Shown piece after piece: positions 36,773-46,308 of a stretch of 64,000 nt of DNA. The position numbers and the translations under genes were made by a program. The DNA comes from Ogataea parapolymorpha DL-1 (Eukaryota; Ascomycota; Pichiomycetes; Pichiales; Pichiaceae), in the NCBI RefSeq assembly GCF_000187245.1, contig NC_027863.1, positions 1,052,735 through 1,116,734 on the forward strand. The letters are read 5' to 3'. Under the pieces are notes generated by a model that worked only from the letters and a program-made list of their open reading frames with translations, was not told where the DNA came from and ran no database searches. Each line of letters opens with the position of its first letter. Position 1 is the first letter of the stretch.

Positions 36773-38071
36773 TCAAGCAGGTAATGGATTCTCTAGCTCT
36801 TTTTCCTCTGTGGCTTTGGCAGGTAGCTTCAATTTGTTGAACCGCTCGAGAAGCACCGAGTCTGCTTCGGCATCTTCCACGGCTGCCGGCTCTTCCACCT
36901 CCTTGTCTGGCTCCGGCACTGGCTCCGGCACTGGCTCTGGCTCCGCTGATTTCTCTTTTTCCTTTTCTGTCTTCTCTTTCTCCTCTTTCTCGAGCAGCTC
37001 CAGTTCCTCGTCTATCGAACTGTCGTCCGCAGTGAGCGCGCCAAGATGCTCGCTCAGTTCGTCCATTCTGTCCCACTCCTCACGAACCTCTTGCACGACC
37101 GAGGCGATGTCCCCAACCTGTTCGTTCATGCTCTTCAAAATCTTGGAGTTGGACTCCAGAGTCTTCACCACCAGTATATTGTTATTGTTCTCCTCAATTT
37201 TGTAGAGCAGCAGTACCAAGTTCTCAAGTCCTTGAGTGGATTTTTGCAGCTTTGCTGACAATGCTTTCTGTATTTTGAGCTCAGATTTGGCCCTGATCAT
37301 TTGGTTCTTTTTCACGTATTCGCGCACACGTGCCTCCAGCTCGTGGACCCTTTTTTCTGTCTCATCGTTGTACTTGGTCATTTTGTAAATAGAGTATTTC
37401 AAAGTTGCGATCGATTCCACTTGCTCGGGTGAGAGTTGCACATCTTGCTGACTCTCGTCCAAAACGCGCACCACGTCACCTTCTACCGCCACCTTGCGTT
37501 CTCTTTCGAGACATATTAAACAGCATTCAATATCAAATCGCGAAAGACCCAAATCTTTGGATGCGAGATCAACCAAATGGTCTTTCACCAGCGGAGAGTT
37601 GTTGCTCAGATACGAACCTAAGCGGCAACTCCATTTCGATAGCTCCGAGCTTATTACAAAGCGTTCACCCTTCCTGAGCTGTCCAGAATTGTCGTTGCCG
37701 CTCTGGTAGCGTGGGCCAAACACCCACCCCACCACACGTCCTAGCAAACCTTTGTCTTGCTGATACTGCGAAAATGGCACCAAAACTCTTTCCTGTACTA
37801 GCTGATCAATGACCTTGTTTAGGCCCTTGGGTACCAGCCCCTTTGAGGGTAGTGAAAACTGGTCCACCAGACTGTCTGAGTCAAAGGCAACTTTATCTTT
37901 GAACTGATCCGGACATTTATTTCTCGCGTCCAGCAGGAGCGACTTCCAGGCTGCCACGTTGGCTTCAAGTCCCTCTGGGTTTTCCTTCAAATGATTGAAG
38001 TTTGAATACAAAGACTCTAGTCGCGATTCTTTGAATTGAGGATCTTGTAATATAACTTTCTCAGGGATCAT
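36773..38071 (-). CDS. CHM7: nuclear-envelope ESCRT-III-like protein Chm7
   Basis: The 432-residue protein matches Chm7/CHMP7. The N-terminal ~200 residues form the winged-helix-type domain (LVDQFSLPSKGLVPKGLNKVIDQLVQERVLVPFSQY, then LLGRVVGWVFGP, a membrane-binding-like hydrophobic patch). The following ESCRT-III core is helical and charged (ISQLKYSIYKM-like LKYSIYKMTKYNDETEKRVHELEARVREYVKKNQMIRAK). The tail is acidic and contains a Pro-Glu repeat. Chm7 is recruited by Heh1 to seal holes and faulty pores in the nuclear envelope. Length is close to that of S. cerevisiae Chm7 (~450). Confidence 0.88.
   Translation of the reverse strand: MIPEKVILQDPQFKESRLESLYSNFNHLKENPEGLEANVAAWKSLLLDARNKCPDQFKDKVAFDSDSLVDQFSLPSKGLVPKGLNKVIDQLVQERVLVPFSQYQQDKGLLGRVVGWVFGPRYQSGNDNSGQLRKGERFVISSELSKWSCRLGSYLSNNSPLVKDHLVDLASKDLGLSRFDIECCLICLERERKVAVEGDVVRVLDESQQDVQLSPEQVESIATLKYSIYKMTKYNDETEKRVHELEARVREYVKKNQMIRAKSELKIQKALSAKLQKSTQGLENLVLLLYKIEENNNNILVVKTLESNSKILKSMNEQVGDIASVVQEVREEWDRMDELSEHLGALTADDSSIDEELELLEKEEKEKTEKEKEKSAEPEPVPEPVPEPDKEVEEPAAVEDAEADSVLLERFNKLKLPAKATEEKELENPLPA
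36909..36944 (-). repeat. 12-bp tandem repeat (x3) in CHM7
   Basis: Three consecutive 12-bp units (GGCTCCGGCACT, the same again, GGCTCTGGCTCC on the plus strand) encode the Glu-Pro-Glu-Pro-Val-Pro repeat in the acidic linker before the C-terminal helix. In-frame expansion of such a unit would only lengthen the linker. Confidence 0.7.
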
Positions 38072-38116
38072 AAATAAAAAATAGTAAAAGTTAATTTCAT
38101 ATACACACTTTGCTCC

Positions 38117-39478
38117 ATGTCAGCCATCCAGCAAATCCTCCAACATTTAGACACTGCAGAGTCTGAACCAGTGGACCACAAGCTGTTTGAACAAGCCAAA
38201 TTAAAGCTCAAAGATGCTAGCTTGTATGAGTCCACAGAAATCCTTCGGACATTTGGATCAAAGGTGATACAAGTAGTCAGCTCCAACAACACGAGTGCCG
38301 AATGGAAGAATCATGCAATCGACCTGTTCAACGAAATCATTAACCACTATCATTTCGACACGATTGTACAGGAATTCTCGCTGGAGATGCTAATTTCGGG
38401 CCTACAGGGCCACAACGACAATCTAAAAATACTTATCATCGATATCGTGGCAAGGGCGACTCCCCCAGATTTGGTGGCCAACACGCCATTCATTTCAATA
38501 ATGCTGAACCTGCTGGCAGACCCAACAACAACTGTAGGAACAGTCAGCGCAATTGAAAGAAGTCTTGTGGTGCTGGCGAAGGGCGAGCTCGTGCAACGTC
38601 GTCTGCTCTCCAAAGAGTGTCTAGACTTGCTTAGAAAAATTAGGGCCGATCCGCAAGTGTTTTCGCGGTGTTTCGATCTCTGCTCTGAACTTCTTCCTGT
38701 TGTGAAAGACCTTCCCGATGATCTGTATCTGATGCCAGAAAGCGAATTTTCTCAAAGCAACGACGTGCTGCTCAATGCGTATGTGGTTTCATTTTACAAC
38801 AAATTGCTAGACACTATTAGGTTCGACAGATTAGACTTGCTGGACAAACTGGACGAGCAAATTGGGTACATTTGTCGTCTGTACGTGGATGATACGTTTG
38901 TACCTGAGATCAAGACGCTGTTCAGTCTCGAGCCGGTAGTTTTTCTTGCCAATCTGAGCAGACTCAATGCCTCCAAATTCGCCGAGTTCGACCGCCAATA
39001 TAAAATTATAGACCACGCGATAACGCACAGCGACGAGCCCTCCGTGTTTCTGCTTTCAAACATGGATCCGCGCCTGTTGGCCTCGAAAACTCAATTTCTC
39101 GAAACGCTTCCTCTCACAGCAACCACTGTACAGATATTCGAAAACTTGGTCAGCAAGCAGGAGATTTTTTCCAAATTGGACATCCCTCCTTCCAAAATCC
39201 TGAACCTGTCAACAAGCTCGTTTTTGGAGCTTGTCAGGGCTCTATCCCTGTATGACCATACGGTGGGCCAGCTAATCCGATGGCCATCCGTCATGAATAG
39301 ACTGTTGGACGAGTACAAGAATATCAATAACCCAGAAATCTGGAAACTGAAAATGGCGATCTTGGAACAACTATACAATCGCAATGTGGACGTGTGGAAG
39401 GAAAAAATTGAGCAAGAGCTTGCTCGGATGAAAGGCCATACGGAGGCCCAGGTCGATATCATGGATATGGCAGCATAA
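38117..39478 (+). CDS. HSM3: 19S proteasome assembly chaperone Hsm3 (S5b-like)
   Basis: The 453-residue protein is built almost wholly of ARM/HEAT-type helices. N-terminal (LFEQAKLKLKDASLYESTEILRTF) and C-terminal (NPEIWKLKMAILEQLYNRNVDVWKEKIEQELARM) blocks match Hsm3/PSMD5 as I recall it. Hsm3 binds the C-terminal domain of the ATPase Rpt1 during assembly of the proteasome base. In S. cerevisiae it also has a mismatch repair-related phenotype. No catalytic motif is expected or seen. The start lies 45 bp from the divergent CHM7 start, and the stop is 10 bp from the MTR4 stop. Confidence 0.75.
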   Translation: MSAIQQILQHLDTAESEPVDHKLFEQAKLKLKDASLYESTEILRTFGSKVIQVVSSNNTSAEWKNHAIDLFNEIINHYHFDTIVQEFSLEMLISGLQGHNDNLKILIIDIVARATPPDLVANTPFISIMLNLLADPTTTVGTVSAIERSLVVLAKGELVQRRLLSKECLDLLRKIRADPQVFSRCFDLCSELLPVVKDLPDDLYLMPESEFSQSNDVLLNAYVVSFYNKLLDTIRFDRLDLLDKLDEQIGYICRLYVDDTFVPEIKTLFSLEPVVFLANLSRLNASKFAEFDRQYKIIDHAITHSDEPSVFLLSNMDPRLLASKTQFLETLPLTATTVQIFENLVSKQEIFSKLDIPPSKILNLSTSSFLELVRALSLYDHTVGQLIRWPSVMNRLLDEYKNINNPEIWKLKMAILEQLYNRNVDVWKEKIEQELARMKGHTEAQVDIMDMAA

Positions 39479-39488
39479 ATTTAACTAT

Positions 39489-42400
39489 CTACAAATACAA
39501 CGATGCAGCAGAAACAATGTCTCTGTGAATCAACTCAGCCGACCTGGTCAGCTTTTCCTCCAAGGCAACGTTTCCGATGGTTCTGGCAGCATCCACCAAC
39601 TGCTTGATCAACTCTTCCAAACGCCTAAAACTTCTGATCAGCGAACCTTCGTAAACGTCTGTCATAATACATATCTGCGTGAACGAGGCTCCCTGACACC
39701 AAGCATAAACCACTTCCATCAAATCCGGCTTGAACGACTCCACGTAATCTTTCTCAACAACCTCCAGTTTGCACTCTCTGCAAACTTTTGCAATCTTCGA
39801 GGCCATCTCCTTCAACGCCTTAAGTGGCTCCGCAAGCTCTGGCTTGAGTCTAGGGGTCACCTTGGTACGTTCCTGAAAGACGAAGCACGATAATAGGGCC
39901 GCACACTGTGATGGATCCAGCTCGTTGAACGTTCCGTTGAATATCAACTCGGTCAGCAGCAATTCGTCTCCCGTGCTAATCTCGCATGCAACACGGCCCT
40001 TCATCTCAACAATATCATCTTGCGTCGTGAACCCTAGTCGTCTAAGCACTCTCTTGCGGTGTTTCAGGTCATCCATTTGAATGAGAGACTGCACTTCACT
40101 GATCTTCTTTTTTGTCTCGTTGATCTTATCCACAATGCTCATCCGATGCGAATATTGGTCGTACAGTTCCTTGAGTCGTGCAGATTGCGCAAGCGGGTTA
40201 GAGTGGAGTTTGCTTTCCAGAATTTCGATCTTCCGGAGCAAAACCTTGAACTCCTCATCTTTGATATGCATTTTGGTGACAGGGTCCAAAATAGGAAGCC
40301 CATCTGGGTGTCTCTTCACAATCTCCTTCAACGCCTTGCGCAGTGTCTTGCGTGCCTGGCTATTCTTCATGTCTTGCGGCAAGATTGAACGACAGCTGCT
40401 TATTTTTTTGATGGAGTCCAACGTGATCGGGATTACCTCGCTCCGCGTTTCCTCTCCTTCTTTCGCTGGGCGGATTCCTTCAACCAATTGCACCTGGAAA
40501 GGTTTGATCAGGTTCACTGGAGAGTCCACAAACATAGTGTTCACAAAAACGTTCACCACATAAGACTCATGGTCGCTGTATTGCGCCTGGTTGCGCTTGT
40601 TGTTGCGCTTCGAGAAATCAATTACAATTGCCCAACCGTAATCCATTCCATTAATGTTCACCTCCACCAAACGACCGCCTTTCAGGTGGGGCAAAATGTT
40701 ACCTGGATGAGTGACAATCTTACGCACATCTTCGTTATACTGGTCCAGCTGTTTCTGTAGCTCGTAATACTCCTTAATGTTTTCCATGTCGTCAATCACA
40801 ATAGAATCCAACTCTTGTTCATACTTGGCAAGTTGTTTCTTCAATTCTGGCTCGGAAATCGAATTTTGGAACTGGAAAAAAGAGCTCCCCAGCATGAATT
40901 CTGGCGAGATACCTTCCACGCGCATCAGGTTCAAAATCATGTTGTAGCCCAAATGAAATGCGGAGTCCAACCTGTCAGCAACACCTTTCACCATGCCCTT
41001 GGCAACCTGAGGCTCCATTTTCTCGTCGATCATCATAATCACTATACCGCGGTCATCCAAACCACGACGACCAGCACGTCCAGACATCTGAATATACTCT
41101 CCTCCAGAAACCCATCTGAACCCATTTCCGTCCCATTTACGCACGGACGTGAACACAACAGTCTTGGCTGGCATATTCAATCCAATGGAAAAGGTCTCCG
41201 TCGCGAACAGAACTTTCAGAAATCCCTCTTGAAATAAAATCTCAATGATTTCCTTCAAAATAGGGAGCAGTCCAGAGTGGTGGATGCCGATACCACGACG
41301 CAATAGCGGCAGAATGTGTTTGATCTGCGGTAACTCTTTGTCGTCGTCGGAAAGAATGCTGATCGCATTATTGAAGATCTTGGTGAGCATCTCGCGCTCC
41401 TCATCAGTATTAAAATCAAGCTTCGACATCTTCATAGCAAGAGCCTCACAATCACGTTTGCTGAACGAGAAAACAATGACAGGGTTGTATTTTTTCATCC
41501 AAATCATCTTGACGATCTTGTAAATGTCAGACTTTCCTTCCTTGACACCTCCTTTCCAGGACTTGCCATTTTTCGTCTCAATAGCTCCTGGGTCGTCTCC
41601 CATTTTGTTTGAAATCGATGCCATGGCCTTCTGGAAGTTCTCCTCTCTAAAAGTTCCCTTTTCATCAACAACCAGATGTATGCCTTCCCCGTCAGCAGGG
41701 AAAAGGTAATGCTGCAATGGAGTGGGGCGGAAATCTGTGTAGACCACGTGACAAGGCTGGTTGTGAACTTTGCATATCCATTCAGCAAACTCCATAGCGT
41801 TCGGAATGGTAGCAGATAGGAACACGTGATGGACATTGTCGGGGAGCAGAATGATGGTTTCTTCCCAAACGACACCTCTGCTCTTGTCACGCATGTAGTG
41901 AACCTCGTCGAAGATAACCCAGGCAACTTCTCTCATAATCTCAGAACCTCTATAAAGCATGGATCTCAGAATTTCAGTCGTCATCACCAAACATCCGGCA
42001 TCAGGATTGATCGTCACATCTCCAGTCATTAACCCAACATCACCAAAATCAGCTTGTAATTCACGGTACTTCTGGTTGCTCAAAGCCTTGATTGGAGATG
42101 TATAAATTACACGTTGTTTGTCTCTAAGCGATTGGGCAATAGCGTATTCTGCAACCACAGTCTTACCAGCAGAGGTGTGAGCACTGACTAAGACAGATTC
42201 CTGACGGTCTATACAGGAAATGGATGTGTCTTGGAAGGGATCAAGTGTGAACGGATATGTACGAGCCTCAGTTTTCCGTTTGTGTTGCCCAATGGGAACG
42301 TAGTCGTATCCTGGAGGCACTGCAACCTGGTGTCGCACCTGGTGTCGTAACTTGACTTTCGAGGCGTCTGTATCTGTTGATGCGAGCAGTCCACTAGAGG

Positions 42401-42635
42401 CATCGACCTCTCGGGAAGCTTCGATTTCCAACGTGTCCGCCACGATAGGGACTACTTTTTCGCCATTTTCCTCTTGTTCCTTTTTTTCAACTTTTGGCTT
42501 CTTTTGTGATCCGTTCTTGGATTCTGAGTTGGTTCTTTTAATTCCCTTTGGGTCATCAGCTTTTGGAAGTTCTTCTGGAACAATGTTTTCCAGGTCTGGA
42601 TTTTCAAAGGCCCCAAAGAGATCCATACTTAACAA
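39489..42635 (-). CDS. MTR4: exosome-cofactor RNA helicase Mtr4
   Basis: The 1048-residue protein is a Ski2-like DExH helicase. Walker A AHTSAGKT lies at 152-159, the Walker B motif DEVH at 243-246, followed by SATIPN and the C-terminal helicase motifs ([12 protein letters not shown]). The preceding VPPGYDYVP...[13 protein letters not shown] is the Mtr4 signature, and a long arch insertion separates the helicase core from the C-terminal helical bundle. Mtr4 feeds structured RNA to the nuclear exosome, alone or in TRAMP. I kept the first ATG because the DLF motif then falls at residues 5-7, as in S. cerevisiae Mtr4. Confidence 0.95.
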   Translation of the reverse strand: MLSMDLFGAFENPDLENIVPEELPKADDPKGIKRTNSESKNGSQKKPKVEKKEQEENGEKVVPIVADTLEIEASREVDASSGLLASTDTDASKVKLRHQVRHQVAVPPGYDYVPIGQHKRKTEARTYPFTLDPFQDTSISCIDRQESVLVSAHTSAGKTVVAEYAIAQSLRDKQRVIYTSPIKALSNQKYRELQADFGDVGLMTGDVTINPDAGCLVMTTEILRSMLYRGSEIMREVAWVIFDEVHYMRDKSRGVVWEETIILLPDNVHHVFLSATIPNAMEFAEWICKVHNQPCHVVYTDFRPTPLQHYLFPADGEGIHLVVDEKGTFREENFQKAMASISNKMGDDPGAIETKNGKSWKGGVKEGKSDIYKIVKMIWMKKYNPVIVFSFSKRDCEALAMKMSKLDFNTDEEREMLTKIFNNAISILSDDDKELPQIKHILPLLRRGIGIHHSGLLPILKEIIEILFQEGFLKVLFATETFSIGLNMPAKTVVFTSVRKWDGNGFRWVSGGEYIQMSGRAGRRGLDDRGIVIMMIDEKMEPQVAKGMVKGVADRLDSAFHLGYNMILNLMRVEGISPEFMLGSSFFQFQNSISEPELKKQLAKYEQELDSIVIDDMENIKEYYELQKQLDQYNEDVRKIVTHPGNILPHLKGGRLVEVNINGMDYGWAIVIDFSKRNNKRNQAQYSDHESYVVNVFVNTMFVDSPVNLIKPFQVQLVEGIRPAKEGEETRSEVIPITLDSIKKISSCRSILPQDMKNSQARKTLRKALKEIVKRHPDGLPILDPVTKMHIKDEEFKVLLRKIEILESKLHSNPLAQSARLKELYDQYSHRMSIVDKINETKKKISEVQSLIQMDDLKHRKRVLRRLGFTTQDDIVEMKGRVACEISTGDELLLTELIFNGTFNELDPSQCAALLSCFVFQERTKVTPRLKPELAEPLKALKEMASKIAKVCRECKLEVVEKDYVESFKPDLMEVVYAWCQGASFTQICIMTDVYEGSLIRSFRRLEELIKQLVDAARTIGNVALEEKLTRSAELIHRDIVSAASLYL

Positions 42636-43126
42636 GACAAACCTATAATTTTTTTTTTTTGACTTAAATTTTTTTTTATCAAGCTAAGGGTGGGAGTATT
42701 ATGTAATAGATGCAATGTATCTACTACCTACAAAGTATCCTGTAGCCAAATCATCGTAAGCAACTAGAACAAAAACTGCTTGTGACAGTACCAAAAGGAG
42801 ACAATAAGATAACAATTCACGACAGATTCTAAAGTTTGTTTACCATTTACCTGGTATCTAGCCAGGTTGCTACCATTCAAACATTCCTTGAAGAGAGGTA
42901 GTGCAGTTGGATACTCAAATCATTTTCACCGGAGGTGGGTATTCTGCAATAATTCCAAAAGCTTCTTGCCAATGTGTGGAATGGCAGTATCGACTTTCAG
43001 AGACTAAACTGGAAGATGTTTAAGCCTAGTGCCGCAATCTAGTCACATAAGCTCTATTCTCCTAGTGTCTAATTTATTAGGTAAACACTCGCATATATTT
43101 GGATTTGAAATATTTAATCGCTTGCA
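42636..43126. other. MTR4/SEA4 divergent intergenic region
   Basis: No protein gene, tRNA or snRNA could be supported in these 491 bp. Two T-runs (42647-42661 and 42669-42677) next to the MTR4 start would disfavour nucleosomes. An H/ACA-like hairpin around 42838-42884 (ACCTGG/CCAGGT stem) was considered and not called. The remainder looks like plain promoter sequence for both genes. Confidence 0.4.
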
Positions 43127-46000
43127 ATGTCAGGGTGTATAGTTCGTGCCGTTGGCTGGAAATACGGCACCGAGGAACGATTTTTGGGTGCTGCGCCGAC
43201 CGGCGAGACGGTATCACTATACCAGACCAACAATGACAGCGAAGGGTCTGACGAGGAGATGACGAAGCTTTTCAGCAGAGGAGGTTTCGATAAGATACAG
43301 TGTTTACAGTATTCTTCCGAGAAGCCAGGTGTCACCGGAGTTGGACAGCTGGACGGAAGCGGGCATATTTTTGATATCACAGCTGCTCAGACGCCTCCCC
43401 TGGTTTTGCGTCCAAAACAGGCTCGTTCGTGCAACAGCATTTCTTTCAATGAGAGAGAGCTGGTCGCTTTAGGTTTTGATCGCGGCCGGCAGGATCACTC
43501 TATACAAATTTGGGACTTGGCATCCTGCTCAAGGGCGGGTAAAAACGAAAGCGTGATCCCGCCATTGCTCTCGTTTGTGCCAAATGAGAGCGTTTCTTCA
43601 CTGAGTTTCTGCGAGGGCAGTAACATTATTGCAGGCAGCTACAAGCTTTTGCGTGAGTACGACGTGCGCACTAACCAGCCGGTGTACCAATTGAGCACCA
43701 GGTGCACTTTGCACATCAATGTGGACCCATTCTACTCCCATTTCTTCGCGTCAGCCAGTGAAGACGGCTCGTTGGCCATTTGGGATCGGCGTAAGCTTGG
43801 GGATAGTTCCAGCATGGTGCGTGTCCAGGGGTCTGGGATTACGTCTGACAGTCCTCTTTTGCTATTCAGCAAGCTGTTGAGCGACCAGCGGCGCTCAGGC
43901 GGTTCTCCATACCGTTATTCCACCGTGACCCACGGAGAACTGGGGGCTTTGTTTGATGGCGATTTAGTTCGGAGGTGGAAGTTTGGCGTGGTGCCGCCGC
44001 TTGAGTCGGAATTGGCCAAGTTCGAGAGCATGGTAGGCCGCAGCAGGGCCGAAGGCACGCTGGTGGCTACCAATTTCCGTCCTACGGACTCGCTCTTCAT
44101 TTCGCGCGTGAGCGATGCAAAGACCAAGTACGAGCGCGTGATATCGTTTGACTACTCGCCAAACTTCCATTCGCAACAGGGTATCGACCTGGTGTGTATG
44201 AGACAGTCTGGAAGCATTTATAAGATGCACGTTGTGGAAAGCCCGACAGGGATGGACTTCAATTCGTTCAACGACCTCACATTCACGGGGCCGGAGGGTA
44301 CGTGCTCAAAGATGGTGAAGGATGCTGTTGATGAGGAGCAGCCTAGCAGAAGGGCATCACAAGACGACAGAAACGGCGTACTCGAAGACGTGGCGGACCA
44401 CAGCGATGGGACAAGCGAGAAGGACTTTGCGTCCGACATGGAAGATTCTGAGGACTCGCCATTTGAAGCGGCCCGCGATAACATGGGACTTAAATCGGAG
44501 GCATTGCTGGGAAACGATATCTGCTCGACGATCAGACGCCGTGCATTGCTGGGCTACGGAACCAATGCCGAGAACAACATGACAATTCTCGAAAGCATGA
44601 GCTGGCTAGAAACAACTCTGCAGCTGCGCAACGCGTGGAAATGGATTTCCATCTCTCATGATCTGGTAGCCTCGGGCAAGATGATTTCTGGTAGCTTCGA
44701 CTTTGGGTATCTAGGCGTTCTGGGCATTTGGCACATGGAAGAAGGCTTTGCCGAGCAGAAGCGGTACAACGGCGAGGGCAGTTTCACGTCGAGGGAGCTT
44801 TTTACCGCAGCCCGACAAATAGTCGAGAAACGCACGCTCGAAACTAAAATCCTTGCTGCCCCGCTGATTGGTTTCGACGGCGAAAGCCAAAAGGAAGTCC
44901 AGCGTCGGCTCGCAATGCACGTGATTGGCTGGGATTTTGGTGTCAAGGAGCTTGAAGATAAGTACGAAAACCTGATAGCCAAGGAGCACTACGAGCGAGC
45001 AGCCGGCTGGGCCGTTTTCCATGGAGACATTTCGCGGGCCATCGACATCCTGGCCGGCTCGAAGAACGAGACGTATCGCATAATGTCGACGGCTATTGCG
45101 GGCTATTTCGCCTTCCGCGACTCGCAGATCAACACCACTTGGAAAGACCAGTGTCGGAAGCTGTCTTCCGACTTGGAAAATCCGTATTTGCGCGTGATCT
45201 TTGGCTACATAGCGGACGGCAATTGGTGGGACGTGCTTGACGACTCTTTCTTGCCTCTGCGTGAAAAGTTGGGCGTTGCACTGCGTTTTCTCCCAGATAG
45301 CGAGTTGGATGTTTATTTAACGAGGCTTGCAGAAAACGTCATCAAGAGAGGTGAAATTGAAGGTATTATTCTTACCGGAGTGACCGCTCGGGGAATGGAC
45401 CTTCTGCAGTCATTTGTCGACCGCACAAGCGATATCCAGAGTGCTTGTCTCATTGCGTCATTTGGCTGCCCAAAATACTTTAGAGACGATCGTGTCGAGG
45501 ACTGGGTAGAAAACTACCGGTATCTGTTGAACAGCTGGAGTTTATTCCATGTCAGGGCCAAATTTGACGTGGCAAGAACTAGACTATCGCGACAAAACAA
45601 CGGCGAGACACAAACGATACCCGTTCCGCGCCAGGTTTACTTGCAATGCACCAACTGTCACAAGAATATCTCAAAGAAAAAGAATACCGGTCCGCAGCTC
45701 AAAAATGGCATGTTGCTACAAAAAGAGTCACCGCTGCATACATGTCCCCATTGTGGCCATTCTCTGCCGCGCTGTGCCATCTGTCTGATCACCCAGGGCA
45801 TTGCCCTGCCAAAAGAGATGTCGCGGGTGGACCACGATGCAGTTGACGATAACCTCACGCTGGAGACTCAGTTCAAAGAGTGGTTCAGCTTCTGTCTGTC
45901 GTGTAACCATGGAATGCATGCGGGACACGCAGAGGAATGGTTTTCGAAGCACTACATCTGCCCGGTGCCCGACTGTGACTGCCGCTGCAACAACAAATAG
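43127..46000 (+). CDS. SEA4: SEACAT/GATOR2 subunit Sea4 (MIOS-like)
   Basis: The 957-residue protein has an N-terminal WD40 propeller (RSCNSISFNERELVALGFDRGRQDHSIQIWDLAS; FFASASEDGSLAIWDRR). A helical solenoid follows, and the C-terminus is a Cys/His-rich RING-type zinc domain (CTNCHKNIS, CPHCGHSLPRCAICL, FCLSCNHGMHAGHAEEWF, CPVPDCDCRC). This order is that of Sea4/MIOS, part of the vacuole-bound SEACAT (GATOR2) complex, which relieves SEACIT inhibition of TORC1 in response to amino acids. It is divergent from MTR4 and tandem with PKC1. Confidence 0.88.
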   Translation: MSGCIVRAVGWKYGTEERFLGAAPTGETVSLYQTNNDSEGSDEEMTKLFSRGGFDKIQCLQYSSEKPGVTGVGQLDGSGHIFDITAAQTPPLVLRPKQARSCNSISFNERELVALGFDRGRQDHSIQIWDLASCSRAGKNESVIPPLLSFVPNESVSSLSFCEGSNIIAGSYKLLREYDVRTNQPVYQLSTRCTLHINVDPFYSHFFASASEDGSLAIWDRRKLGDSSSMVRVQGSGITSDSPLLLFSKLLSDQRRSGGSPYRYSTVTHGELGALFDGDLVRRWKFGVVPPLESELAKFESMVGRSRAEGTLVATNFRPTDSLFISRVSDAKTKYERVISFDYSPNFHSQQGIDLVCMRQSGSIYKMHVVESPTGMDFNSFNDLTFTGPEGTCSKMVKDAVDEEQPSRRASQDDRNGVLEDVADHSDGTSEKDFASDMEDSEDSPFEAARDNMGLKSEALLGNDICSTIRRRALLGYGTNAENNMTILESMSWLETTLQLRNAWKWISISHDLVASGKMISGSFDFGYLGVLGIWHMEEGFAEQKRYNGEGSFTSRELFTAARQIVEKRTLETKILAAPLIGFDGESQKEVQRRLAMHVIGWDFGVKELEDKYENLIAKEHYERAAGWAVFHGDISRAIDILAGSKNETYRIMSTAIAGYFAFRDSQINTTWKDQCRKLSSDLENPYLRVIFGYIADGNWWDVLDDSFLPLREKLGVALRFLPDSELDVYLTRLAENVIKRGEIEGIILTGVTARGMDLLQSFVDRTSDIQSACLIASFGCPKYFRDDRVEDWVENYRYLLNSWSLFHVRAKFDVARTRLSRQNNGETQTIPVPRQVYLQCTNCHKNISKKKNTGPQLKNGMLLQKESPLHTCPHCGHSLPRCAICLITQGIALPKEMSRVDHDAVDDNLTLETQFKEWFSFCLSCNHGMHAGHAEEWFSKHYICPVPDCDCRCNNK

Positions 46001-46308
46001 CTGGAAAGGTGTTTGGTGGTGTATGGATGTGTAATCTATTTTTATAATAAAGTCAAAATTTCAGCCTGCCAGTGTTTATTATTGGGAAGGGGTTGAAAGC
46101 GTTTTTTATTTATCGTATTTTGAACAAAATCAGGGAGATTTCTCGCCTAATTTTAAAACAAAATAAAGGTTCTAATTGTTTGATTCAAGCATTATTAGCA
46201 AAATTAACTAGCATTTCTGCATAGAATTGGACGGAATCCAACATCAACTTGTTTTATTAGTGCTGTTTATCTCCAGTGATCTGGATCAAGATTAGTTGGC
46301 GTTTCCAC
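46001..46308. other. SEA4 terminator / PKC1 promoter region
   Basis: These 308 bp are A/T-rich (for example TTTTTATAATAAAG at 46038, and TTTTTTATTTATCGTATTTTG around 46100). They contain no open frame of interest and no RNA gene that I can see. Poly(A)-signal-like TATAATAAAG follows the SEA4 stop by about 40 bp. Confidence 0.4.

Noticed and set aside
36810..37205. 131-codon plus-strand frame opposite CHM7
   Set aside because: It is almost pure Ser/Gly low complexity, the mirror of the CHM7 Glu/Lys/Pro tail, so it is a shadow.
42838..42884. H/ACA-like hairpin with ACCTGG/CCAGGT stem and ACA nearby
   Set aside because: The lower stem (GTTT/AAAC) is only 4 bp, the ACA overlaps it, and there is no second hairpin or H box in place. 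Insufficient for an RNA call.
42890..42950. tRNA-like D-arm string GGTAGTGCAGTTGG
   Set aside because: No T-loop (GGTTCRA), no anticodon stem and no acceptor stem could be paired around it.
43655..43682. GTGAGT...CTAACCAG in SEA4, resembling a mini-intron
   Set aside because: It would be only about 26 nt and the unspliced translation (LLREYDVRTNQP) is typical WD-repeat sequence, so it is coding.
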